NCBI GenBank assembly: GCA_029532625.1
Contig: JARFXM010000003.1
Coordinates: forward strand, 1,054,001-1,118,000
Origin: Lomentospora prolificans
Lineage: Eukaryota > Ascomycota > Sordariomycetes > Microascales > Microascaceae
DNA length: 64,000 bases
Direction of reading: 5' to 3'
This document shows positions 34,724-47,156 of the stretch, piece after piece. The notes under the pieces are model-generated. The model saw only the letters and a list, made by a program, of their open reading frames with translations. It made no database searches and was not told the origin of the DNA. The position numbers and the translations under genes were made by a program. Numbering within the stretch: the first letter of the stretch is position 1; each line of letters begins with the position of its first letter.

Positions 34724-35876
34724 CTTGGGAGGTCGACCGGCAGGCGCCGTATGCGATTCGTGGTGGCGATGTTTTAACAAGCTTGATCGCGGCGGTGGCG
34801 ATGGCACAGAATATTTCGGATCATGCGAGGGTGGTGCTTAAAGAAGTGATACGTTGAGACGTGCGTACTGTATATGACTGAGGGGGTTCAGGGAAAAAGT
34901 GAAGGGGAGAAAAGAAATTTGAAGGGAATGAATGTCGATGTTGAGTGGGTGAAGCTGCAACTCTGGCCTTTTACTAGGTGCATGCATTTACGTGGAGTTT
35001 TATTTTCGTCCTGTTCTCTAATATCACTTAATATTATGTATGGATGGTCAATTAAGGTGCCTTGAAAGAGCAGCCGGCTGTCATAGTGCAGCGGCTCCCC
35101 TGTTGCTGCTTTCCTGATTGGTCAAACTGACACGTTGGCAGAAATGCGGGAAGGTCAAATAGTGTCAAGTGCGCAGGCGCTGGCACTTTCCTTCTTAGTA
35201 CCAGGACTTCGTTTTGCTACGAACCATACACTATACTTCCCAGACTAAGACTTCTTTCCACCCATATGCAGTATTTTACTAAGCACCAAAAACTGGAGAC
35301 TCGTGTCAACAAAGCTATCTTGTCTGTCACTACTTCATCTGACACAAGATAGGGACTTGGGCTCTGTGGCAGTGACTGTATTTTTCGAGAGAATGACGCT
35401 CAAAACCTAGATGCGAGGCCTACGTAAAAATATGGGAGAAATGGAGATTTCTCCAATATGTTCATCATAAGGTGCTTGTACAACCAGCAGGCACGTTGGT
35501 TATTTTGATCCTCACGTTCTTTCCAACTAACATTGATCAATTCAGCGTTTGACTAATTAGGCCTCCATGTACTTAATTATACAAGAGGAAGAGAAACGCC
35601 CGAAAATTGATCCATTATTGCCTTAAGTTGGAACGCACAGCACAGGAGCTCGTTATACCGCTTATTACATAGCTTCGTGCGCATGTCTCATACAACCAAC
35701 TAGAGGATCCTGCGCAGAGTCAATATCATCCTTGATCAGTAGTGTGTTATCACTGGCCCTCGTTTTTTTTCCATGCGCACTTTCACCCGCCGGATCCGCA
35801 TCTGTCCACCTCAACCATCCGCTTTATATCTTAATCTTGACTCTCGAGGATCCTTAGGAGTCTTCCAAAGAAGACA
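34724..35876. other. intergenic, divergent promoters of DNAJC3-like and HAUS1
   Basis: About 1.15 kb between genes transcribed apart. No supported open frame, repeat or RNA gene. Confidence 0.45.
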
Positions 35877-36881
35877 ATGTCCGCTCCACACCATTATCAA
35901 CCTCAGTTGTCTCACCTAGCCCCCTCTGCAGCCATCTTCTCCCCCTCCGTCGCCCGTGTCGCGGCTTCCACTGCCCGCGACTGGAACTACGTGGATAGCT
36001 GGTTAAGCACTAAATTCCATGGACGTGCCCCGCCGTCTTTTGAGAGAAACCCGGAAACGCTCAAGGCCCTCCTCGCCCTTGCGGCCTACAACGAGGCAGC
36101 AGACGAGGAGCAGGACGTCTTCACGCAGGCCGAGGCTGTTGCTTTGAGTGAAGTCGGCCCGGCCGTACCCGCCTCTACAGCATTCGCAGCTGGGAAGGCT
36201 GACGACCAAGCGCTTCCTCGCAATGGCAGAGCCCTCGCAGAGTTTCTCTTAGACTCCGTTGAGACCAGTCTGACGAAAGAAGGAAGAGTGGCGCTCAACG
36301 CCATGGCCAACGTGGCAGCACAGACAGGCATCGCGTTCCCAGAACCCGAGCAGTTGGGTCGCAAAATTGTCGAGATGCAGGGTCAGTCCTTTGCCTTGGA
36401 GCAGACGTCGCAACGGCTGGATTGTATGGTGGATTTTCTCAGAAAAGAAACAGACGAGGCAAACGCAGTCTTGAGAGAGCTTCATACCGATGGCTTTAAG
36501 CCCCCTACAGACCTAGCCAAGAAGAACTTGGAGCTACACAAAACCATTAAATTGATGGCTGATAGTTTGCCCGAGCTTCGGAACCGCCTCACATCCTTGT
36601 CATCTCACAGTCCGTCCATAAATCCACGCTACACATTCAAGGAGCTTGAAGAGGAGGAAGCGCGATATCTAGCTACGTTGGATAGGAAGAAGGAGCTTGA
36701 GTCACAAGTAGCCGCCTTCCAGGGGCTCCCGAGTGATTCCGACGTGGCTAGGGCAGAATTGGACTCCCTCCGCTCCGATTTGATAAATATAGCACGAAAG
36801 CGCGACATGGTGTTCGAGAATTTGGTGGAGAGGGAATCCCCAAAGAAACGCCCGCCTGAGAGGACATTCAAAAATAACTAA
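35877..36881 (+). CDS. HAUS1: HAUS augmin-like complex subunit 1
   Basis: Uninterrupted 334-residue frame. It reads like fungal HAUS1, a subunit of augmin, the gamma-tubulin recruiting complex that nucleates microtubule branches on spindle microtubules. Recognised parts are IFSPSVARVAASTARDWNYVDSWL close to the start, then RNPETLKALLALAAYNEAADEEQD. The second half is a long coiled coil (about 190-325) with TLDRKKELESQVAAF, typical of augmin subunits. The C-terminus is basic (PKKRPPERTFKNN). Its 3' end faces VAC14, only 166 bp between stops. The identification is by resemblance and coiled-coil layout. Confidence 0.78.
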   Translation: MSAPHHYQPQLSHLAPSAAIFSPSVARVAASTARDWNYVDSWLSTKFHGRAPPSFERNPETLKALLALAAYNEAADEEQDVFTQAEAVALSEVGPAVPASTAFAAGKADDQALPRNGRALAEFLLDSVETSLTKEGRVALNAMANVAAQTGIAFPEPEQLGRKIVEMQGQSFALEQTSQRLDCMVDFLRKETDEANAVLRELHTDGFKPPTDLAKKNLELHKTIKLMADSLPELRNRLTSLSSHSPSINPRYTFKELEEEEARYLATLDRKKELESQVAAFQGLPSDSDVARAELDSLRSDLINIARKRDMVFENLVERESPKKRPPERTFKNN

Positions 36882-37047
36882 AGGAGACAAAATTGTTACT
36901 TGCGCAACTCGACCGGCCGGTTCAAAACTAATACAGACAGACCCTGCGCCTGCGAGAGCACTTATTCTTGATGGTACAAGAGAGGAAGCCAATACCTGAA
37001 CTAGTACAGCATAGAGCCTGGGTATTCGTGTGTTTGACCCAACCCTT

Positions 37048-40000
37048 CTACAGCGCGTTTCGCTTTCCTCGACCTGCCACAGCCCCTCCGAATCTCCCAA
37101 GTTGCTTTCCTAACCCCGTTCTTGCCTTCGTGGCGAGCGCTGGAACTGCGCTCACATCTTTCGCAGGTACAGGTGGCGCATTCCCCGCTCGGCCGTCTCT
37201 GCCGCCTTTAGATTCAAAGGCATCTCCTATTCGCAGCTCGCCAACCCCCAACTGTGGCCCATCGTCTAGATCGCCTGTGTGCCTCTGAGCTCGGCGGGCG
37301 CGTTCCTGAACACTACGGAATTTCTCTAGGAGCTCTGACCAACGGATGATGCCCTCTTCACGACCTTTTAGTCTGGGTGGCCGATCGTAAGACGATCCAG
37401 TTGATGTGGATGATGACCTAAGGAATAGACGTTAGAAATTTTCCTAGAAACGTTTAACCAGCCCCCGGAAGGCAGGATCGGTCGCCGTCGACCCGACAGT
37501 ATGCTGGGTCGCTGACAAGGTAACATACGAGGCACGAGGAGGCATATGTAGATAACCGATAGGGCTCACGCTATTCAGTCGGTTTTTCAAGGCGGCAAAC
37601 GCGGAAGATTGGGGTAGTAGCATCAAGAGGCCGTACAGGCATTTGTACAAATGCGGGTATTTTTCCGGCTCAAGGAGCTGAAGCCGTAGATCTGTAGATC
37701 GGATAACGCATGATGATCAATAGACAAGCTCCCAGTAGTCGGAATCAAAAGTTTTCTTCCTAGATTAGAGCACTTACAGGTGAAAACCGGCGACTCGATG
37801 AGTTGCACCAACTTGTCGACCTGGATGAGCATGTTGACTGTCATGTCAAGTTCCGCACTAGGACCATCCGGAGTCAGCCAAGGCGAAAATGCCAGGAGAA
37901 TTGCAAATCAATGAGCGATCTGGCGGGACATCACAAACAAGATCTGCAACAAGTTGTAAGCCTGCTCGTATGCCTGGGCGAGGAGGCAGAGAGAGAAGGT
38001 AGCCACTGCATTGTAGCACCAAGACCTGAATAAGGCCACGAAGAAAGTTTGGCCGTCCTATCAGTCGCAAGTCTGTTAGTGAAATCATATCTAATTGGCT
38101 ATTAACGAGCAATTTTGGACCATACCTTGGTCTCCAGGTTGCGCAACCGCTTCCGTAGATCCGATAGTTGCGGGGCCGTAATCAGGTTGTTATTCAAGTT
38201 TTGAACCATGATGCTTGCAAATTCAACATCCTCTTCCTTCTCAATGCAGTCGGCGAGGGTCCGGTATATCCTTTCTGGACTGAGACTGACGCAGAGCTGT
38301 CGAATTATCAAATTCCCTCGCGTCTCCAAGAGTTTCCGATCCGTGGAAAATAGTTGTAGGAGATTCACCATAAAATTAGCAAAATAGTCGTCCTCCGAAT
38401 TCCGGGAAATTTGCGAAAGCAGTTGAAGATCTTTTGTGACCACGGCATCGGATGGGTCCGAAAGGGTCTTGAGCAGGGCTGGGAAAGTCCCGTCGTTGAA
38501 AGCCAGCACCTTGCGTGGGGCTTTTCTATGAAGCATAATGAGCCACGTAAGCGCGGCGACTCGAGTTGCCTCGTGGTCGTTGAGGAATAAAAGCGTCAGA
38601 GAGTTGACGGCAGCAGCGTAGTCTAAGTCCGTCCGAGGTTGCTGATCCGAGCCCACTACGGCAGGCATCGAAGCAGACCCAGTTCTCGTATGTGTGGTAG
38701 TCCCCTCAGCTTCTTTGACGCTAGATAGGGAAACACGGGCACTGCTATTACCATCTGCCCGTTCCACAGATGGTGCGGCCCTAGACGACACAGGAAGTGG
38801 CTCTGACTCGCCTGATAGGGACACAACGTAGTCCATAAGGCCGGTGTTGACCCGGCCTGCTGCTTGCCGAATTGACTCGACACCACTCGCCATAGCTGGC
38901 AGCATGTGTGCCAAAATCTTGGGGGTGAAGGGTAGAACCTCTTCGGGACATATGTCCAAAAACTGGACGATCCACCGGAGGGATTCCAACAGCGAATCTT
39001 CCTCTATGGGGAAAAGTTAGTGGCCTTGCTATGCAGAAGAGAAGGCGGGAAGTGTCTGGAGACAACGGGCCAACCTTACCTAGCGGTGAATCTAGGCTCG
39101 CCGTTAGGATCTCGAGGATAGCTCCGTAGTTGATGTGAACATCCTGGCCTGGTATCCAGTCTTCTTCGCTGTTTCCATCCTCATCAGAGTCCATCTCATC
39201 ATCTTCTTCGAGGCCAAGTTGGATACTACCACTGTCAACCGATTGATCCTGCCTCTTGTCTTTCCCCTCTTTAGATTTCTTGCTTTCGGTAATACCCTTA
39301 CGGACATGAGAAATCCTCTTGATTTCGTTCAAGAACTTGTCCAGACACTTCCTTGTCGCTACATGGACGTCACGGTTGGGATCACTCAAAAATTTCAATA
39401 GACCGCCCAGGAAGTCGGGTAGGTAGACGACAAGCTCAAGATCGGGAATGGAATCCAGCAGCGTGATCCATCCAACAAGGAACTGTCGAGTGAACGGATT
39501 AAGGACCCATATCCTTTCCTTGAGCAGAGGGATGAACCGTGGAAGAGAAAAGGCGGTAGGCAGCGCGTCGAGGTTTTCAGCAAGGAATTTATCTTCGTCG
39601 CCCTCTTCCTCGGGGGGCAGTTGCAGTACTGAAACGTAGGAAGCGGCCGACTCGGACACAATGTCCTTTATCAAGCGATCAAGGAGCTCTGCGCCGTTCT
39701 TAACTGAGAGCTCGGAGTCCGCACCGAGCTGAGTCGAATCTAGGTAAGTCGGAGCCTCCACACGCCAGACTTCAATAACATTGGATAGAGAGGGGTTACC
39801 GTACCTTGCAAAGAGAATCAAAGATATCATTGAAGTAGATGAGTATTTCTCCCTTGGCTACTTTGGCAATGTTGTACATTGCCTCACAGGCATAGTAACG
39901 AACCCTTGCATCCTGATCTTCAAAGCAGGCAAGTACCGGAGGCACAATACGGGAAAGGTAATTTGGTAGTTCCTATCAAAAAATAGCTGGTAAGTTTCGG

Positions 40001-40436
40001 CCGTCACGAGACGATGATAAGCGGCTAAGAGAAGGGTGCTTGGGCTTTCAAAAGATGGGGGCTGACAGAGCGTGAAGGTCACAGATAGCGGGCTTACTTG
40101 ACCTAAGGCAATAGCGGCAGCCGCAAGGCCGATTAGGCCTCCATTTCTAGCATGAGGCTGATGAACAGCATAGGCATACTCGTTGCATAGCTGTTCAAGA
40201 ATGGTATTGACTTTGGCATAATCGCGAGTTGTCACCAGTTCACGGATGGCTCTCTCGAGACTGGAAGCGTGGTCAGCTCAAATCAGTTTTTTGTTCTTTT
40301 ACCGGAGAGCTGGGCACCCCGATCTAGGCAGGGGGGCCAGGCTCCAGCGATGCGGAATGGAGACGTACTCGAGGGCGCCAATCTTGCGCTTTTCGTAAAG
40401 CTTGTCATTAAGTGCACGCTGGATGCTGGCATCCAT
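37048..40436 (-). CDS. VAC14: vacuolar PI(3,5)P2 scaffold Vac14
   Basis: HEAT-repeat scaffold holding the Fab1 kinase and Fig4 phosphatase on the vacuole. Exons: 40436-40369, 40260-40098, 39972-39805, 39728-39080, 39003-38126, 38057-37939, 37857-37778, 37691 to about 37493, and about 37417-37048; the model gives 897 residues in frame. It starts MDASIQRALNDKLYEKRK. Strong marks are PPVLACFEDQDARVRYYACEAMYN, KNGAELLDRLIKDIVSESA, TRQFLVGWITLLDSIPDLEL, and SWCYNAVATFSLCLLAQAYEQ. The C-terminus carries IRWSELLEKFRSVQERAR. The last intron is uncertain: only a weak GTCGAC donor at 37492 keeps the phase. Convergent with HAUS1. Confidence 0.93.
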
Positions 40437-42815
40437 GGTAATGAGAGAGGTCAGGTCAATTTGACCATGGCTTATGTGAGAGGGGGCGTCCAAATGAGTT
40501 AAGGCTGTATTATCGTCTGTAGGGTGGATAGGAGGCAATGTACGGGTGAGGTCAGTGAGGTTGCATCGATGAGCGAATGAATGATTAATCCTTGGTGCAC
40601 AGAACCTGGAACTCGTAGGTACACCCAGGTACAAAGCCTTGTCGCATTTAATAGGTGCTGGACCCGCGAGCAAACGATTCAGCGACCAGTCACTTGTGTA
40701 GAAAGATTGATATCAATGTATTCAACACTCATCAACGGGTAAGTGAATACTACGGAATTAACACAACATGAAGACTCTATTTGTACGCACAGAAGGTACA
40801 CACACCTCATAGAACTCGAACAGGCATGTCCGGAAAGCATCAATTGCTCTTATCCAAATAAATAAATAATAATTAAATAAAAACAAAAATTAGCGCCCTT
40901 TGATCTACAACGCTATCCGCCGCTCTTCCACGTATGTTAATAATATGAGCGGCCGAACAAATAAAACTCCTAGGAATCGATACTCGCATCAATGTCCCAT
41001 GATAGGGGCGGGAAATCGAGAGCATCTAAGCCGGGCACATGGAAATGTCTTGCGCTGCTGATCGAGATGGCCACGACGCCAGTGGGTTCAACCCGAAGTC
41101 CCTTAGCCTAGGATCCCGCCGTGTCAAAACGAGAACCGTATCTCTACCAATAGCCCTTGTCACAATTTAGCATTGCCAGCTTAATTCGGCAAGTGATCGA
41201 GAGTTGACGGCAAGAGTTGCCGCCGGAACCAAAGACGACGTCTACTAATACCCGCTAACAGCCCTCGACGATCCTTACGATTTCAGTTCTCTTGCTTCTG
41301 TCCCTTCCTCCCCTTTCCTTTTTGTTATTCTAGTATGGCTGTTGAACGAATGGGAAGGTGATTTTGTGTCTTCGGCTCTCACGACGTTCGAGATACCGAG
41401 CGGACAGTGTGCCCATATGACTGGGCTAGAACGACATCCTTGCTATTAGCCACGGGTTTGGCCACGCGACCCAGCTCCTCCTCAGTAAAGAGTAATAGCT
41501 CCGAGCTCCTTTCTCCTATTAAGCACAATCCTTCTTCCCCAGCTTGTCTAGAGGGCCGCACGCGAACTATTAGAAGCATGTCGCCCCGCAATCCCCCACA
41601 CTAATTGTCAAACATTGGATGATGAGGGCCGTCACCGTGACGAAAATGGTGCACATACGTCGAGGCGTTAGGATTAGGATACGACTTTCAACGTGGCAGA
41701 CCGAACAGCCGCTCTGTGGTTCAGCTCAGCTGAGGCCAGGGACGAACAGACATGTCACATTGTATTGAGTGCCCTGGGTGGGTGTTATTAACCAATGATC
41801 CATCACCTCGACGGACTTTCCATGCGCACCGCATACCTGTGGAATGTCATTTACTTGGTAAACGAAAACGAAAGCACCAGGCTACGTCCGCTCGCGCTCT
41901 TAAACCCGGGACCCCCAACGTGTCTGGTAGGTCACCTGCAGTCGCAGTCGCGCGTATCACTCCAAGGACCCTTGCTCCCAAGCCTGACGCTCACCAATGG
42001 TAACCAATCGATGGCCTGGGCGGTGCTGTTCGGTCAGTATGTTTGCCAATGTTGCAGCGCCTCGCACAAGGTGCAAGACCCTTGGGGGTGCAGTCATTCG
42101 TGAATGATGCAAGAGGTGGTGAGTTTCCCAGTCGCGCGGTACCCGAGGGTATAGAACCGGGACACGCCCTTGCGGCTCGTAATGCCTCCAAGAGCATCCA
42201 ATATGACTCGGTGCCCCTTCACTCGGCTTGGGCCGGTGGTATTCCTGGCGTAATCGATAACCCAGGGACATCACAGAAGGGGATATGACTTCTCGTACGG
42301 CCTATGTAGGAGCAATCATAAGATTATTGTCCTGCTTGTTGGAATTTAAAGGACTTTTTTAACGTCTCAATGCCCCTCCCCACCCAAGCCCCCCCGGCCG
42401 TTCCCAACACATCTAGTAGCCCACTACGCTGGCTGGCCAGTCCATTAGAAGATTGACAGTCATGCTTTTGACTAGTGTCTGTGGGGATTAGTTGCGACTA
42501 TCGCTGATCAGTTCCGTGCTCGACATCACGGCGTCATTGCCCTTTCTGCTTGGGCTTCCAACCTAAAAACAAAAAGTAACAGCAACAGCAAACAGTTTTC
42601 AAATACACGTACGTTTCTTACACAACGTTGATTGAACATGACAAAAGGAACCGCCCTGAACGGATATGAGCCTGATACACATGTAACGTAAAACATGCCA
42701 TATAAAACGGGGAAGGAGGGAAAGGGAATGGTGGAGATGATGAACATGGTGCGAGGTAAGATATAAGGGGACTGGGAGAACCGAGAAGGAGGATGCAACT
42801 GTAGGGAAAGAAGTG
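40437..42815. other. long intergenic stretch (2.4 kb)
   Basis: Upstream of VAC14 and downstream of the small gene at 43.2 kb. AT-rich at 40855-40895. Overlapping short frames on both strands (41795-42274) show no motif. No RNA gene or transposon recognised. Confidence 0.45.
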
Positions 42816-42918
42816 TTATAACGGGAAATTCGGCACGCCTCGCTTCTCAACGAAGAGCGAGCCGAGGCTCCACATGGTGGCCGCCTTTTTCTCTGAATCG
42901 TCGCCGAGAACGGCAGCC

Positions 42919-43225
42919 TCACTTCCCTTTCTTCTCCTCCGTCCGCACAGAAGCCACTCGCCCATTGCCATCCGGCCCGCCGTTTCCCTGACTCACTCTG
43001 GGCTCCTGGTTCGCCCGAGCCGCCATAGCTGCTCTTTTTGCAAAGTCGTCCTGTAGAAAAGCGATTTTTGTTAACTGACAGTCGCATCAAGCACTCGACG
43101 CTTGCAAGTCTTGAAGGGGTGTAGGGAGAGAGGAATTTATAGCAGTCAAGGCCTGAACTAACTTTACCGCCTCGGGCCTTTCGTATCCTGGCAGCGGCGG
43201 CCTCGTCCATCTTCCCCTTGGTCAT
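42919..43225 (-). CDS. very small basic protein of unknown function
   Basis: Two exons, 43225-43163 and 43050-42919, give 64 residues: MTKGKMDEAAAARIRKARGGK joined to DDFAKRAAMAARANQ and a tail ending RTEEKKGK. The pattern of short Ala/Arg helices followed by DDFAKRA resembles small fungal proteins related to the seed-maturation (SMP) motif; function unknown. The donor is GTTAGT, weaker than usual, but it is the one that gives the DDFAKR frame. A second strong donor (GTGAGTCAG) lies inside exon 2; using it with a downstream AG moves into another frame ending SLFVEKRGVPNFPL and a stop at 42816. Which end is used cannot be settled from sequence. A GT 5 bp upstream of the donor gives a long, unconvincing frame. 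Confidence 0.6.
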
Positions 43226-43480
43226 GGTATTGGAAACAGGTAAACGGGAATGGTGCCGTCAAATCAGGATAGAGCCCGATGGGATTAAGAGGAAAGGAAG
43301 TGTATCTTCACTCTCGTCTTTCTGGACGTCAACTAACGGCAACTAACGGCAGTAGACAAAGACTTGAGAGTGATATCCAGTCTAAGTTGAGAGATATGGC
43401 GCAAAAGGGTTGTCGTAGTCAACAGGAATAGGAGATCGCTGTTGCTCACGGCTCCATTGCGCTTCTAGCGCACCTGGACA

Positions 43481-43484
<4 letters not shown>

Positions 43485-43523
<39 letters not shown>
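43485..43523. repeat. (TA)n microsatellite, about 19 units
   Basis: Uninterrupted TA dinucleotides, followed by TGTATG. It lies about 260 bp upstream of the small gene's start. Confidence 0.95.
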
Positions 43524-43529
<6 letters not shown>

Positions 43530-44005
43530 CTAGATATATACATATTGACCCTCTGGTTGCTTCAAGGCATTCAGTCTTTTGAGCTCGCAAATGGGGACTT
43601 TTCGAGATAGATCAGACCGGATCCAGCAAGGAAACTTGTCTAGACCCCCGTGGAACCTGAGGCAGGCCCCCTTCCGGCGCAAGCACTTTGCTTTTTTCAC
43701 ACCAAGTCATTCCGCATCCTAACAGTTTCCACAAGGATTGCATTTTCAACGGATATGTACTTATCTGTCCCCGGTGGACCTGGATGCTGATCTAGTCGCG
43801 CATCTCCAGTCCCGTGGGGAATAGACCCCCCCCCAAAAAAGGGGAAAAGGGTTAGTGATAGCCGTGTCAAAGAGCGAAGCTCGACGGTAATGACGTTTCG
43901 CACCTTGCCCATTCTCAGCATACGATTGGTGAAGGTCTGGCATGGAACTGGGGCGTTCACCGTGGACGAAAGGGCGTTTGCGGGTATGGATGATTACGAA
44001 CGACA

Positions 44006-44024
44006 CCCCCCCCCCCCCCCAAAA
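44006..44024. repeat. poly-C run C15 followed by A4
   Basis: Fifteen C then AAAA. Part of a cluster of three C runs within 420 bp. Confidence 0.9.
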
Positions 44025-45371
44025 TCCTGTATCTTCAAGGCAAACGGACTAGACCGCTGATGAAGAACCAACTTGCAGCCGGCTAGCTCGCTTCTGCTGT
44101 ACTAAAACCCCTCATTTCCGTCTACTGGCAGAGTAGAAAACAATCCCTGACATTCATGACACTCGTCCATCAGTGATCCATCAATCAGTCTACATAGCAT
44201 CAATCCATCACACAGGGGTGGTAGGCTAACTAACCCCCCCCCCATGCCATCATCCCCAGCAGACATCCTCGTCTTATTAAGTCTTGTTTGGCCATTCTCG
44301 TCCTCCCCCCCTTCTTTTTCAACAGGGATGAGCGCCCCAGCCGAGAAAGAAAAGGATGAAAATGCTGACATCCAACTAAGACTAGACAGGCAACTGGGTT
44401 AATACCGGTCGGCCGCTTGAACGTAGTTTATCCCTTAATGTTCTCTGTTATAAGTAGGGGTCGGCGCCCTACAGTCTAACCTAAGCCTTTCTTGGATCGG
44501 CCGGCAAGTTTGCCAGGCCCTGGTTACGCCTCCTTATACAGGGCTTGCCTGCAATAGACAAGGAGGGTAGAAAATATCTTGCCCAAAGAGAGTGTGGGAG
44601 GACCGGACGGCGGTATTGGGGGAAGCCATTGTGAAGCTGTTCTTCCTACTGGTGGGACGCTTCCCTCCCACAAGTGCATTCATTATGGCTCCATGCTAAA
44701 AACGGGGTGGTGAGCACTCAAGGGGTTTGGTGTTATAACACGTAGAAAGGCGCTGGACGATGCCAATCGATGAAATCTAGCGGTTCGATTCTGAGCATGG
44801 CCAAGAGGTTTCGGAGGCTAAACTCTCTCGCATGAGTTCAAGATGCTGACTCGCTGTGGTCTCTCAGTGTCATGTAGTCTGTTGCTCAACTAGGCCAGAT
44901 TTCAGAAGGCAACACGGAGTAATATCTTGTTTCTACACCACCTGTCGAGGTCTTGGAATATACTCAGTATCGGAATTCTATCTACTAATCCATGCATGCT
45001 ATATACTAAAGCTTCCATAAACTCTCAACAGGTCAACTCTCTTGTTTTCATTGGCGCGCTGCCTACATTGTTGACATGAGAAACAAAACATAAGCACGTC
45101 AAATCATGATACCATACCCAGCAACACCGATGCGTCGAACCAGGCCCGTTTCGTTGTCTCGAAAAGAAACCCGTAGAAGCGATGGCAGGCGCCGGAAAGT
45201 GCAGGAGCACAGAAAACTAAGGACCCGATTTTACGTACCAGTGCGGCTCGACCATGCCAGAAAGATCGGCGTATACCCGAGTAGAAATGCAAAAAGCCCT
45301 CCTTTACTATACGACTACCATGCCTACCTAAATGTGGGCATATCTAGCCCGGCAAGACCGCAACGCCCTAT

Positions 45372-47156
45372 CTAGCGGAGATCCTCAAGGTAATCCCCTC
45401 TCCTAGCTATAGTTCGCTGGCATTTGGCCAATATAGCGCCTTGCCTCGACACTTCGGCTAGGTGGCCAACGACTTTCTTGTTCCCGTCGACAAAACCGTA
45501 CAAGGCATACGGAATCCCGACATCGTTACAAAACTCCTGAACCATCTTCTGTGCGGCGCGGAGATTGTGCCGAGGGATGCGGGGGTAGAGGTGGTGGATA
45601 GCTTGGAACTGGAGGCCGCCATGGAAGAAGTCTAACCACGCGGGGCAGTCCACGTCCATCGTCGTCCTCAGCATCTTCTGCGCAAACGATTCCTGCGGCC
45701 CGAGATCCATGGTGCTCATGGCAAAATGCGATACGGTGATCTGGACATGGAGGGGCAGAGTGATAACATGGCTGATGGTGAAGAAGACAAAGCGGTCCCA
45801 GTTGGTAGGGATTGACTTGTACATGAGGAAATATCCGAACCAGGTCCAGAAAAACGCCATGCCGACTAGCTCGAGCCATCGATGCCACCACGCTGGTCCC
45901 TTCGTCGGCCCGGTGCCTCGAAGCAAGTACAACCAGGACTGGAGGTAGAGGTTTAGGCGGGCGACAGCCATGATGGGGTAATACAGGTAGGCCTGGACTT
46001 TTGTGATGTACTGGGCGGGGATGTCGTATTTCATCACTCGTGAATGGTAGGACGAGAATAGGGATTCGAAAAATCTGTGGGAAACGGCGAAAAAGGGAAG
46101 ATGTTGATTATCAGGGTCGTGTTCGGGAGAATTCGTCACGATATGGTGAACATTATGGCTCCATTTCCACCATCCAAGCGACAGACCGCCACAGAAATCC
46201 GCGACGAAGATACCGATGATGGTGTCAATGTGGAAGTTGTGTGTGATTCCCATATGGCCGGCATCGTGGGCACAGAAGGCACCCTGGTGCCAGAACAACC
46301 CCAGAAAAGCGGCACTGAGCGCGTAGTACCCGTTGCGTAAGCACAAGGCCGAGAGCAATAGGAGAGTAGAATATCGCGTAACCTCGGCTGCGTATGCCCA
46401 ATAGTTACAGCCGTACATGCCCTCAGCTCTCAGCCGGTCGTGTAGCTGACGATACTTCTCCACAATGTGGGCTTGGGTGTCCCCGTCGGGGGAGGGATAC
46501 TTATCAAGGTCCAAGCTGATTTGTTTCCTTGTCTGCGCATCTAGATAGGCCATTCCGTCCATTTCCTCTTCGTCTTCGTACGATTTCTCGGGCGGCGGGG
46601 ACGGAGACGTTGACGTGGAAGCGGTTCCATTAGTGTTACGGTTTCGGAGGCTTGGATTTTCCCTGTCGAAGGTGGGTGACGGCGCTCTTGAGCTTGCATC
46701 ACTAGATGCGGTGTCTCTGTATGTATCGGGAGTAGAATCGAGCTCGGAGTCCCGCTCTGTAGAATCTGTATTGAAAACACCGCCTTGAATAGGTGGCACG
46801 AAGTTCTTCCAGCGGCCTTCGATACGCCCGATGCGGTAGCGCTCCATCTGGCGGCGCGCCTCGGGTGAATGAAGCCTACAGATTTCGACGAGATTAGCTG
46901 AGTGAACACTTTAATGTAGGACAGGGTGGGCGAGTGTGAAGACGAACGCATCTACTTCGTCGGTGGCATCTCTGCCAAGCATATGAAGAATGGCCAGGTC
47001 GCCGCCTGGGTGGTATTTGACCCAGGCGTCAATTTTCAATACATGCTGGTCGACAATCACAACTTTGTGGCCACGAGCAATCAGTCCACCGACCTCCTCT
47101 CGGGAATAAATGCGATACGTTCTCCCTTGGGTGCGACTCTGGGCGACTGGCTTCAT
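45372..47156 (-). CDS. delta-8 sphingolipid desaturase with cytochrome b5 domain
   Basis: Front-end desaturase introducing the delta-8 double bond in the long-chain base used for fungal glucosylceramides, in the ER. Two exons, 47156-46948 and 46875-45372, give 570 residues. The cytochrome b5 domain holds VKYHPGGDLAILHMLGRDATDEV, with HPGG as the heme ligand. Splicing with a GTTCGT donor gives DALHSPEARRQMERYRIG. Histidine boxes are HDAGH, HNVHH and QAIHH; the Q in place of the first H of box three marks b5-fusion front-end enzymes. Several membrane segments lie between. A Ser/Thr-rich linker follows the b5 domain. The desaturase frame alone (45372-46847) would miss the b5 half. Exact regiochemistry is inferred from family. 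Confidence 0.92.

Larger units (their letters stand above)
43226..45371. other. intergenic with microsatellite and poly-C runs
   Basis: About 2.1 kb without a supported gene. Holds a (TA) microsatellite at 43485-43523 and poly-C runs at 43826-43834, 44006-44020 and 44234-44243, the first two followed by A runs. Short frames here, including those crossing the C runs, have no motif. Confidence 0.5.

Noticed and set aside
42599..43225. 208-codon minus-strand frame over the small gene
   Set aside because: It reads through a likely intron. The spliced DDFAKR frame fits the small-protein family better.
44761..44810. GGTTCGATTC, a B-box-like decamer
   Set aside because: The flanking bases do not form a T-stem, and no other tRNA arms are present.
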